From Actinomycetota bacterium (GTDB taxonomy: Bacteria > Actinomycetota > Thermoleophilia > UBA2241), in assembly GCA_003132645.1 (NCBI GenBank), contig PKYM01000239.1:16452-28605 (forward strand): a stretch of DNA of 12,154 nucleotides. Direction: 5' to 3'. Both the position numbers and the translations under genes were made by a program. The notes beneath the pieces are model-generated. The model made no database searches and was not told the origin of the DNA. It saw only the letters and a program-made list of their open reading frames with translations. Positions 6,440 to 11,869 of the stretch are shown one piece after another (position 1 is the stretch's first letter; each line of letters begins with the position of its first letter).

Positions 6440-6900
6440 TGGTGGTAGGTCTCGCCGCGAATGATCTTCAGCCCGCGAAAGAGCTGTTCGGCCAGCACCA
6501 CCCGGGCGAGCTGGTGCGGCAGCGTGAGCTGCGACAACGAGAGCAACTCGCGCGCCGCCGCTTTGACCTCGTCGGCCAGACCCAGCGAGCCGCCCACCAC
6601 AAAGGTCACCGTCCCGGCCTCAGACCACGTCCGCAGGCGGGCGGCGAAAGCCTCGCTGTCGTAGCCGCGGCCCCGGGCGTCGAGCGCTACGATGATGCCG
6701 CCCGGCGAGAGTTCCGACAGGAGCCGTCGACCTTCGTCGCGAAGCACCTCGGCCACCGCGCGACCACGCAGCGGGACCTCACGCACCTCGCGCACCGACA
6801 TACGGCAGAGCCCGCCGATCAGCCGCTCGTAGTGCGCGAAGGCCGGCCGCAGGTCGGCGTCGAGGCGACCTACGGCAAGGATCTCGAGACGCTCGGGCAC
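6436..6900 (-). CDS. rlmH: 23S rRNA pseudouridine-1915 N3-methyltransferase RlmH
   Basis: SPOUT-class methyltransferase that methylates pseudouridine 1915 in helix 69 of 23S rRNA, using S-adenosylmethionine, on assembled ribosomes. The 154-aa protein carries the family signature in order: VALDARG (about 72-78), FVVGGSLGLADEV in the knotted cofactor site, then SLSQLTLPHQLAR, LAEQLFRGLKI and the terminal GETYHH. The start is GTG at 6900; it gives the expected opening (MPERLEILAVGRL). There is no Shine-Dalgarno motif, but the gene begins 11 nt after the stop of the upstream V4R-GGDEF gene, so translational coupling is likely. argS follows on the same strand. Identification is secure; only the start depends on context. 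Confidence 0.96.
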   Translation of the reverse strand: MPERLEILAVGRLDADLRPAFAHYERLIGGLCRMSVREVREVPLRGRAVAEVLRDEGRRLLSELSPGGIIVALDARGRGYDSEAFAARLRTWSEAGTVTFVVGGSLGLADEVKAAARELLSLSQLTLPHQLARVVLAEQLFRGLKIIRGETYHH

Positions 6901-6911
6901 GACAGGTTACG

Positions 6912-8087
6912 CTACTGCGGAGCCTGCCCGGGCGGCGAGAAAAAGCCGATCTGGCCCTGGCCGTGCGACTTGGCCACATACATGGTGGTGGTCGCCTTGG
7001 CGACCAGCTCCTCGACCAGCGCGCCGTCTTCGGGGAACGTCGCCACCCCGGCGCTGGCGCTGAGCGTGAAGCCGCGCCCGTCGACCTCGCAGCGCATCTC
7101 GGCGAGGGCCGCAAGCAGGCGGCCGAGCACGAGATCTACCTGGGTGTCGCCGACCTCGGGCAGCACCAGCAGGAACTCGTCGGCGCCGTAGCGGCAGGTG
7201 AGGTCGCACTCGCGCAGCAAGGCGCGTAGCTGGTCGGCCCACTGGCGCAGCACGGCGTCGCCGCCGGCTGTGCCGACCGCCTCGTTGACCGTGGCGAAGC
7301 CGTCGATGTCGAGCATGACGAAGGCGACCGCGCGCTCGTGACGGCGCGCCCTGGCGAGCTCGAGCGCGGCGTGCTCGCGCAGATGGCGGAAGTTGTACAT
7401 GCCCGTCAGCGAGTCGCGGGTCTCGGCGAACCGGTGGTCGCTCACCAGGCGCAGGTTCTCGAGGGCGATGTCGGACTGCTCGGCGATGCCCGACAGCAGG
7501 CGACGCTGCACCTCGCGGTGCGAGCCGTCCTCGGCGTAGACGTAGCCGTCGGTCTCGGAGTTGTAAGCCTCGAACTGGCAGACCGTGTCGCCGAGACCCC
7601 AGCAGAGCGTCTCCTTCGTGATGACCGTCGCGCCGGTGATGTGCTCGAGCACGCCGTCGACGAGGCCGCGCTCGAAGTCGCACAGCGCGTTGCCGGTGGC
7701 CGGCAGGCGGTAGCAGGTCATGCACTTCGACAGCTTGACCAGCACCTTCTCTTCGTCGAGCTCGACCTCGAGCTCGCCCAGCATCATGAAGGCAAACCAC
7801 GACTTGAGGTCCTGGATGGACTGCAGCTCGAGGCTGCGGGCGAAGCGCTTGGCGGCGATGTACAGCACGGCGCTCGAGCTGGAGCCGAGCACGTCGGGCA
7901 GCAGGACGAGCTGGACCAGCCGAAACAGCGCCGGCGGAATGCAGACCTCGTTGTCGGGCGCGCTCAGGATCTGCGCCGGGGTCGGCACGATGCGCGCCTG
8001 CTCGGGACTGGTGAGGGCGATCAGGTTGCCGAGCGTGTGTGCGAACAGGTCGGCGAGCGTGAGCTCTTCGCGAGAACGGATGGCCAC
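6912..8087 (-). CDS. V4R-like sensor domain fused to a GGDEF domain
   Basis: Cytoplasmic 391-aa signalling protein. Residues about 1-175 resemble a V4R (4-vinyl-reductase) small-molecule-binding domain, with cysteines at 122, 125, 136, 162 and 170 (CMTC, ALCDFE, ETLCWGLGDTVCQFE) that could bind metal or an Fe-S cluster. A linker helix (about 190-222) leads to a GGDEF domain opening DSLTGMYN (225-232). Compared with active cyclases, metal ligand D260 and guanine-contacting N268 and D277 are kept. The signature is GADEF (301-305), FK is FA, GH is GT, and the C-terminal GRN Arg is Gln (377). The RxxD inhibitory site (R292-D295) is exactly five residues before the signature. It may be a weak cyclase or a c-di-GMP/GTP-binding effector. 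The GTG start at 8087 is chosen because AAGGGGG (8102-8096) lies eight bases upstream; the frame remains open further up without such a site. It is the first gene before rlmH and argS. Confidence 0.85.
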   Translation of the reverse strand: MAIRSREELTLADLFAHTLGNLIALTSPEQARIVPTPAQILSAPDNEVCIPPALFRLVQLVLLPDVLGSSSSAVLYIAAKRFARSLELQSIQDLKSWFAFMMLGELEVELDEEKVLVKLSKCMTCYRLPATGNALCDFERGLVDGVLEHITGATVITKETLCWGLGDTVCQFEAYNSETDGYVYAEDGSHREVQRRLLSGIAEQSDIALENLRLVSDHRFAETRDSLTGMYNFRHLREHAALELARARRHERAVAFVMLDIDGFATVNEAVGTAGGDAVLRQWADQLRALLRECDLTCRYGADEFLLVLPEVGDTQVDLVLGRLLAALAEMRCEVDGRGFTLSASAGVATFPEDGALVEELVAKATTTMYVAKSHGQGQIGFFSPPGQAPQ

Positions 8088-8171
8088 GGTGTGCGCCCCC
8101 TTACACCACGGGCCCTGACGGGCGTTGCCGGTCACGAGCACCGGACATGCGGGCAGGGCCGCCGCCGGCGA

Positions 8172-8194
8172 TATACTTTACGTAAGCGAGTATA
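8172..8194. promoter_or_regulatory. Face-to-face -10 elements in the divergent 5-FCL / V4R-GGDEF region
   Basis: TATACT on the plus strand (8172-8177) and TATACT on the minus strand (8194-8189) flank the palindrome TTACGTAA (8178-8185). The first would drive the folate gene, with a start near 8184. The second would drive the V4R-GGDEF gene, with a start near 8182. Their footprints overlap, so occupancy should be mutually exclusive. Neither has a clear -35, and the rest of the 132-bp gap shows only the two ribosome binding sites. Confidence 0.45.
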
Positions 8195-8219
8195 CGACAC
8201 AAATAGGGACCCACGACCG

Positions 8220-8858
8220 ATGACACCACCCGCTGATCGTCAGGGCGTTGCCGGGCCAGGCGACGGCGATCTCGCCGCGGCCAAGCGCAGGCTGCGCGAG
8301 CAGGCCCTCCAGCGCCGCGACGCGATGGCGGGCGCGCAGCGCCTCGCCGCTGACGAGGCGCTGCGCGCCCGCCTCGTCGCCCTGCCGGCCGTCGCTGCCG
8401 CCGCGACCATCCTCTGCTTCGCCTCGTTTCGCAGCGAGATCGACACCATGCCGCTGATCGACTGGTGCCTCGAGCACGGTATCGCGGTGGCACTGCCGCG
8501 GATCATCGGCCCGCGCCACATGGAGGCCTTCGCGGTGACCGATCCCAAGAGCGACCTCCTCCCGGGCCGCCACGACATACCTGAGCCCAGGGAGGGCCTG
8601 GCGCTGGTCGATCCCGCCGTGATCGACGTCGTCATCGTGCCCGGCTCGGCGTTCGACCGTGAAGGCGGGCGTATGGGATACGGCGGCGGCTTCTACGACG
8701 CCTTCCTGCGGCGCCTGCGCCCCGACGCCCGGCGCATCGGCATAGGTTTCGAGGCACAACTCGTCGAGCGCGTGCCGCGCGAGGCGCACGACCTGTGCGT
8801 CGACCTGGTCGTGACCGAGTCGCGCGCGATCGAGACCGCTTGCCGGCCGGCGCGGTGA
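8220..8858 (+). CDS. ygfA: 5-formyltetrahydrofolate cyclo-ligase (methenyl-THF synthetase)
   Basis: ATP-dependent cytoplasmic enzyme that converts 5-formyltetrahydrofolate to 5,10-methenyltetrahydrofolate, returning the stored folate to the one-carbon pool. The 212-aa protein has the family pattern: a basic N-terminal helix AKRRLREQALQRRDAM (about 21-36), the substrate motif FRSEIDT (about 70-76), a central LPR (92-94), and the nucleotide-binding signature VPGSAFDREGGRMGYGGGFYD (from about residue 130). The ATG at 8220 is preferred because the conserved helix begins 20 residues later. AGGGA (8205-8209) is a weak ribosome binding site about ten bases upstream. The gene is divergent from the V4R-GGDEF gene and upstream of ddl, but a probable promoter for ddl lies between them, so co-transcription is not required. 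Confidence 0.94.
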   Translation: MTPPADRQGVAGPGDGDLAAAKRRLREQALQRRDAMAGAQRLAADEALRARLVALPAVAAAATILCFASFRSEIDTMPLIDWCLEHGIAVALPRIIGPRHMEAFAVTDPKSDLLPGRHDIPEPREGLALVDPAVIDVVIVPGSAFDREGGRMGYGGGFYDAFLRRLRPDARRIGIGFEAQLVERVPREAHDLCVDLVVTESRAIETACRPAR

Positions 8859-8942
8859 GATAGAACGACGCTCGAGCCGGGCTCGTCAGCCGCTTCAACG
8901 AAAGAAGAGGCGGCAGCCGCTCCGAGAGTCTTGCCCAGACTG

Positions 8943-8948
8943 TATACT
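8943..8948 (+). promoter_or_regulatory. Probable -10 element of the ddl promoter
   Basis: TATACT matches five of six positions of the -10 consensus and places the RNA start near 8955, giving a leader of about 105 nt before ddl. The -35 region is not recognisable. Confidence 0.45.
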
Positions 8949-8949
8949 G

Positions 8950-8990
8950 CGTGTCGCGTGGACACGAAGGAGCGTGGCGTGTGACACGCC
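8950..8990 (+). promoter_or_regulatory. ddl leader: two competing stem-loops around a Shine-Dalgarno and a GTG-TGA start-stop
   Basis: Stem 1 is CGTGTC (8950-8955) with GACACG (8961-8966). AAGGAG (8967-8972) follows directly. Six bases later GTG (8979-8981) is followed at once by TGA (8982-8984). Stem 2 is GGCGTGT (8976-8982) with ACACGCC (8984-8990). GACACG recurs at 8983-8988, so the left arm of stem 1 can pair with either copy and the two folds exclude each other. As DNA the same bases are two dyads of GTGTC/GACAC type just downstream of the -10, so a repressor site is an equally good reading. Confidence 0.45.
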
Positions 8991-9059
8991 CGCACGGCCC
9001 GTAAGTCTCGTGGCCGCGCACGAAGAGCAACCGACGATCCGAGTCCGAAGGATTCACGC

Positions 9060-10166
9060 GTGAGCAACGCCGATCGACGCATCCGAGTGGGTGTCCTTCT
9101 GGGGGGCGCCTCGGCCGAGCGCGAGATCTCACTCGCCTCTGGCCGCATGATCGCGCAGTATCTGCCACGTGACCGCTACGAGGTCATCCCCTTCGATTCT
9201 CTCGCCTTGATGGCGGGCAACCCCGCGTTGTCCGCGGACCTCGCCCAAAAGGCCCAGGCTCTCCTGGCTCACGCGGGTGGGCACGAGGAGCTTGCCGACA
9301 GGGACCGCGAGCTGCCCGCCGCCTTCCAGCAGGAGATCCAGAGTGCCGCGGCGGCGGCGGCGCCGGCCACCGACGCCCTGCAGATCGTCGAAGGCAAGCG
9401 GCGGATCGACGTGGCCTTCATCGCGCTGCACGGACCCTACGGTGAGGACGGGACGCTCCAGGGCATGCTCGAGATCGTGGGGATCCCGTATGTCGGTTCG
9501 GGAGTGCTCGCGTCGGCCCTGGCCATGGACAAGGCCATGGCCGCCAAGATGCTGGCCGCGAACGGGATCCCGATCGCGCAGGCAGTCGTGATCGAGCGCG
9601 AGGAGCTCGACGACGAGACGATGCGCCGCGCCGCGGCTCTCACTCCGACGTTCGTCAAACCGTCGCGGCAAGGCTCCAGCCTGGGGATGAGCCTGGTATG
9701 CCGCTCGGACGAGCTGCGGCCGGCACTCGAGAGGGCTTTCGAGTACGACAGCCGTGTCCTGGTCGAGGAGCGACTCGACGGTCGAGAGATCACGGTGGGT
9801 GTCATCGGCAACCGACGGCTCACGGCTCTGCCGGTGGTCGAGATCGTCTCCAGCCGGGAGTTCTTCGACTACCGAGCTAAGTACGATCCCGCTCTCTCCG
9901 ATGAGATCTGCCCCGCCGAGCTCGCCCCCGACGTGGTCCAGGCGGTCCAGGACCTCGCGCTCCGCGCGCACCGCGCCCTCGACTGTCGAGGGTACTCGCG
10001 TGTGGACATGATCCTGACGGCGGACCGTGGCGCGGTCGTTCTCGAGGTCAACACGCTGCCGGGGATGACGATCAACAGCCTCTTCCCCAAGGCCGCGGCC
10101 GCGGCCGGGATCCCGTTCGGAGAGCTGCTGGACCGGCTCGTTCGGCTCGCTCTCGGCGAGGAGTAG
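9060..10166 (+). CDS. ddl: D-alanine--D-alanine ligase
   Basis: ATP-grasp ligase that makes the D-Ala-D-Ala dipeptide for the peptidoglycan precursor. It is 368 aa with all family motifs: GGASAEREIS (15-24), HGPYGEDGTLQG (124-135), SALAMDK (152-158), VKPSRQGSSLGMS (199-211) as the ATP lid, FFDYRAKY (268-275), GYSRVDMI (311-318) and EVNTLPGMT (329-337). The Tyr-containing omega loop (DYRAKY) is of the D-Ala-D-Ala type, not the His-type loop of VanA-like D-Ala-D-Lac ligases. Residues about 55-110 form a longer N-terminal insertion with an Ala run, seen in several ligases of this subtype. The GTG at 9060 has GAAGGA (9047-9052) seven bases upstream. An in-frame TGA at 8982 and the lack of another start codon between rule out a longer protein. 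Confidence 0.97.
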   Translation: MSNADRRIRVGVLLGGASAEREISLASGRMIAQYLPRDRYEVIPFDSLALMAGNPALSADLAQKAQALLAHAGGHEELADRDRELPAAFQQEIQSAAAAAAPATDALQIVEGKRRIDVAFIALHGPYGEDGTLQGMLEIVGIPYVGSGVLASALAMDKAMAAKMLAANGIPIAQAVVIEREELDDETMRRAAALTPTFVKPSRQGSSLGMSLVCRSDELRPALERAFEYDSRVLVEERLDGREITVGVIGNRRLTALPVVEIVSSREFFDYRAKYDPALSDEICPAELAPDVVQAVQDLALRAHRALDCRGYSRVDMILTADRGAVVLEVNTLPGMTINSLFPKAAAAAGIPFGELLDRLVRLALGEE

Positions 10167-10167
10167 G

Positions 10168-10200
10168 CGCGACACGTTCAGAGACTAGTTCCTAGTCGCG
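10168..10200. terminator. Nested inverted repeats between convergent ddl and the flavoprotein gene
   Basis: GACTAG (10183-10188) and CTAGTC (10192-10197) form a 6-bp stem with a TTC loop. CGCGAC (10168-10173) can pair instead with GTCGCG (10195-10200). The structure spans the 25-bp gap and the flavoprotein stop codon. It may help end both transcripts, but the stems are short and lack a T-tract. Confidence 0.4.
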
Positions 10201-10788
10201 TACGGCCTCGGGACGCAGCGCCGCCGCCATCGCGCGCGCCATGTCGCGCACCGCGGCGATCAAGGGCCCATTGCCGGCCGCGTCGCCGGCGCGGTAGGCG
10301 AGGCCGGTCACCGACAATGGCTTGACCTTCTTGTCGGACGACAGCGCGACGAACCGCCTGAGGCTGTCGACCGCTTCGTCCACGCCGGTGCTTTCGGCGA
10401 CCGCGATCAGGCCCACCGAGCGCGCCTGCAGCCAGACCTCGTGGTAGTTGTTGAAGCAGTTGCGGTCGATGAACACCTTCATCTGCCCGGAGACGTCCTC
10501 GTAATAGACCGGCGTGGCGAGGATCAGCCCATCGGCTGCGTACATGCGCTCGAGGATGGCGCCGGCGTCGTCGTCGAGCGGGCAGACGGGCAGATCTTCG
10601 CAGTCGTCGTGGCCCTCGCAGGGCAGCACGCGATACTCGCTCAGCATGATCTTCTCGACGGCAAGGCCGGCGCGCACGAGTTCGTCGAGGGCGACGTCGA
10701 CAAGATACGACGTGTTGCCGGCGACCCGTGGGCTGCCGACGACGGCCACGACCGAGGGCCGGCCGGGATGATCTGCCAAAGGCTCCAT
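10192..10788 (-). CDS. Flavodoxin-fold NAD(P)H-dependent oxidoreductase (iron-sulfur flavoprotein-like)
   Basis: Predicted 198-aa FMN-binding protein of the NADPH-dependent FMN reductase / iron-sulfur flavoprotein superfamily. The FMN phosphate loop is GSPRVAGNT (18-26). TPVYYEDVSGQMKVFIDR (92-109) is the family motif that contacts the isoalloxazine ring and shapes the dimer interface. Between them, where iron-sulfur flavoproteins carry CxxCxxCx(4-7)C, this protein has C57-xx-H60-xx-C63-x5-C69 followed by an acidic DDD. The compact spacing is kept but the second Cys is His, so a cluster would need a His ligand or may be absent. The ATG at 10788 places the first beta strand (VVAVVGSPR) at the usual distance; GGAG lies about eleven bases upstream, which is a weak site. 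It converges on ddl and is divergent from mobB. Substrate and electron partner are not indicated. Confidence 0.85.
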   Translation of the reverse strand: MEPLADHPGRPSVVAVVGSPRVAGNTSYLVDVALDELVRAGLAVEKIMLSEYRVLPCEGHDDCEDLPVCPLDDDAGAILERMYAADGLILATPVYYEDVSGQMKVFIDRNCFNNYHEVWLQARSVGLIAVAESTGVDEAVDSLRRFVALSSDKKVKPLSVTGLAYRAGDAAGNGPLIAAVRDMARAMAAALRPEAVRD

Positions 10789-10841
10789 GAGGATACTGTC
10801 TCCGTGAGCTCGGGTTGGACAGGGGCGAGACGGATGACGAG

Positions 10842-10847
10842 AGTGTA
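10842..10847 (-). promoter_or_regulatory. Possible -10 element for the flavoprotein gene
   Basis: On the minus strand TACACT would start RNA near 10835 and give a leader of about 47 nt. There is no clear -35. Confidence 0.3.
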
Positions 10848-10863
10848 CCGCTTCAGACCTGAC

Positions 10864-10896
10864 GGCGCGAAGCGAGGCCCGGAGGCGCGAAGCGAG
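10864..10896. repeat. 13-bp direct repeat (GGCGCGAAGCGAG), period 20
   Basis: Exact copies at 10864-10876 and 10884-10896 lie in the 159-bp gap between the divergent flavoprotein and mobB genes. GCGAAGCGAG-rich blocks of this kind recur between genes in many high-GC genomes. No function is evident. Confidence 0.7.
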
Positions 10897-10934
10897 CGGC
10901 GCCGCGGACGGCGCTCCTGGCCGGCCGGACGCGG

Positions 10935-10940
10935 TAGACT
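10935..10940 (+). promoter_or_regulatory. -10 element for a probable leaderless mobB mRNA
   Basis: TAGACT (TAnnnT form) ends exactly seven bases before the mobB ATG, so transcription is expected to begin at or next to the A of the start codon. This fits the absence of a ribosome binding site and is a common actinobacterial arrangement. Confidence 0.5.
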
Positions 10941-10947
10941 GCGCAGC

Positions 10948-11493
10948 ATGACGGAGCCACACACGGACACAGAAGGACAGCGCGCCGCTCGGCGGCCGGC
11001 CCTCGTCGCTATCGTCGGCAAGAGCGACAGCGGCAAGACGACCTTCATCGAGATGCTGCTGCCGGAGCTCACGCGACTCGGCCTGCGGGTGGGCACCGTC
11101 AAGCACGACGTTCACGGCTTCGAGGTCGATACCCCAGGCAAGGACTCGTGGCGACACGGGCAGGCAGGCGCTGAGGCCTACGTCGTCGCCGGTCCCGACC
11201 GCCTGGCGTTCATCTCGCGCCTGGCACGTCCGCTGCCCCTGATCGAGATCGCCCAGCGCTTCTTCGCCGGCTTCGACCTCGTCGTGGCCGAAGGCTACAA
11301 ACGCGAGGCGCCGCATCGAATCGAGATCTTTCGGCGAGACGCCGGCCACGCGAGCCCGCTGTGCGGGCCGGGCGAGGCCTTTGCCGTGGTCACGGACGCC
11401 GCGCTCGACCACGAGCGACGCTTCGCCCTCGACGACGGCGCCGGGGTCGCGGCGCTGATCGCGTCGCACCTCGACACGCTGCGACACTACTGA
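10948..11493 (+). CDS. mobB: Molybdopterin-guanine dinucleotide biosynthesis protein MobB
   Basis: GTP-binding P-loop protein that assists MobA in attaching GMP to molybdopterin for bis-MGD cofactors of enzymes such as formate dehydrogenase and nitrate reductase. The 181-aa protein has the Walker A motif GKSDSGKT (24-31), the family motif VGTVKHDVHGFEVDTPGKDSWR (starting about residue 48), and VAEGYK (about 114-119), which corresponds to the Walker B/base-side region. The length is close to the E. coli protein. The ATG at 10948 has no Shine-Dalgarno but sits seven bases after TAGACT, suggesting a leaderless message. The frame stays open upstream, but that sequence is antisense to the flavoprotein gene and has no similarity to MobB. 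No other molybdenum-cofactor gene is in the window, so context neither supports nor opposes the call. Confidence 0.93.
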   Translation: MTEPHTDTEGQRAARRPALVAIVGKSDSGKTTFIEMLLPELTRLGLRVGTVKHDVHGFEVDTPGKDSWRHGQAGAEAYVVAGPDRLAFISRLARPLPLIEIAQRFFAGFDLVVAEGYKREAPHRIEIFRRDAGHASPLCGPGEAFAVVTDAALDHERRFALDDGAGVAALIASHLDTLRHY

Positions 11494-11530
11494 CGCCCAC
11501 ACCCCGGCGCGCCGCTCCTACCTCGCGACC

Positions 11531-11559
11531 TTGATTGTCGCTGCCCGAGACCGTACAGT
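11531..11559 (+). promoter_or_regulatory. Promoter upstream of tatA
   Basis: TTGATT (11531-11536) and TACAGT (11554-11559), separated by the ideal 17 bp, match four of six consensus positions each. The RNA would start near 11566, leaving a leader of about 87 nt. Confidence 0.5.
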
Positions 11560-11607
11560 GGTTGAGGTGCCGATCGCGGCGCACCGAACTCGCGTTCGCG
11601 GTGGCGC

Positions 11608-11624
11608 CTCCGCCCCAGGCGGAG
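11608..11624 (+). promoter_or_regulatory. Stem-loop in the tatA leader
   Basis: CTCCGCC and GGCGGAG form a perfect 7-bp stem with a CCA loop, ending 28 nt before the tatA start. It may be a late terminator for mobB read-through or a structured, stabilising 5' leader. The sequence does not decide which. Confidence 0.4.
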
Positions 11625-11652
11625 TCAGTCACATCGACGAGAGAGATGGGAT

Positions 11653-11865
11653 ATGCCCAATATCGGCCTCCCCGAGCTGCTCATCATCTTTGCGATCATC
11701 GTGCTGCTTTTCGGGGCTTCGCGTCTGCCCGGGCTCGGCAAGTCGGTCGGGCAGAGCGTGCGCGGCTTCAAAACGGGCCTAAGCGGCGAAGACGAGGAAA
11801 AGCCCAAAGAGCTCGAGAACAAGCCGGGCGACGACACGACACCCCCCGCGCCGCCGACCGCCTGA
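11653..11865 (+). CDS. tatA: Sec-independent protein translocase subunit TatA
   Basis: Small pore-forming subunit of the twin-arginine pathway, which exports folded and often cofactor-loaded proteins across the cytoplasmic membrane. The 70-aa protein has one N-terminal membrane helix (about 5-21) containing the conserved E8 and ending in the hallmark FG (20-21). A hinge and an amphipathic helix follow (ASRLPGLGKSVGQSVRGFKTGL), then a charged, Pro-rich C-terminal tail (about 45-70). The ATG at 11653 has only a weak purine-rich site (GAGAGATGGG). No tatC or tatB is nearby. A link with mobB is plausible because molybdoenzymes are typical Tat substrates, but a separate promoter lies between the two genes. 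The stop is 4 bp from the stop of the convergent ispF gene. Confidence 0.94.
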   Translation: MPNIGLPELLIIFAIIVLLFGASRLPGLGKSVGQSVRGFKTGLSGEDEEKPKELENKPGDDTTPPAPPTA

Positions 11866-11869
11866 CCCC

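Larger units (their letters stand above)
8859..9059 (+). other. 201-bp region between the folate gene and ddl
   Basis: After the folate gene stop there is a short GC hairpin (CGAGC-CGG-GCTCG, about 8874-8886) that could weakly terminate it. Next come an unremarkable stretch to about 8930, then a TATACT element and the structured ddl leader. No protein gene with a usable start was found. Confidence 0.6.

Noticed and set aside
4690..7191. 833-codon open frame on the plus strand, antisense to argS and rlmH
   Set aside because: It lies opposite two secure genes, its protein is His/Val/Asp/Ala-rich without any domain, and it has no ribosome binding site. It reflects GC-biased codon use on the other strand.
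8088..8141. Upstream start for the V4R-GGDEF protein at 8141
   Set aside because: The GTG at 8087 has AAGGGGG at ideal spacing, while the upstream start would translate through that site and adds residues without family similarity.
7338..8219. Long in-frame extension of the folate cyclo-ligase upstream to 7338
   Set aside because: It is antisense to the V4R-GGDEF gene and lacks family similarity; the family length fits the ATG at 8220.
8974..9063. 29-codon leader peptide ending over the ddl GTG
   Set aside because: Its GTG is only one base after AAGGAG, too close for normal initiation, and no internal start has a ribosome binding site. It is kept only as an alternative in the leader finding.
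9060..10166. VanA-type D-Ala-D-Lac ligase linked to the BlaI gene as a resistance system
   Set aside because: The omega loop is DYRAKY, the Tyr type of ordinary Ddl; no vanH, vanX or two-component genes are present, and BlaI is 4.6 kb away on the other side of unrelated genes.
10441..10947. Extension of the mobB frame upstream to 10441
   Set aside because: The sequence is antisense to the flavoprotein gene and unlike MobB; the Walker A motif is at the right distance from the ATG at 10948.
10789..11502. Extension of the flavoprotein frame to 11502 on the minus strand
   Set aside because: It runs antisense through mobB and the intergenic repeats; the flavodoxin fold begins just after 10788.
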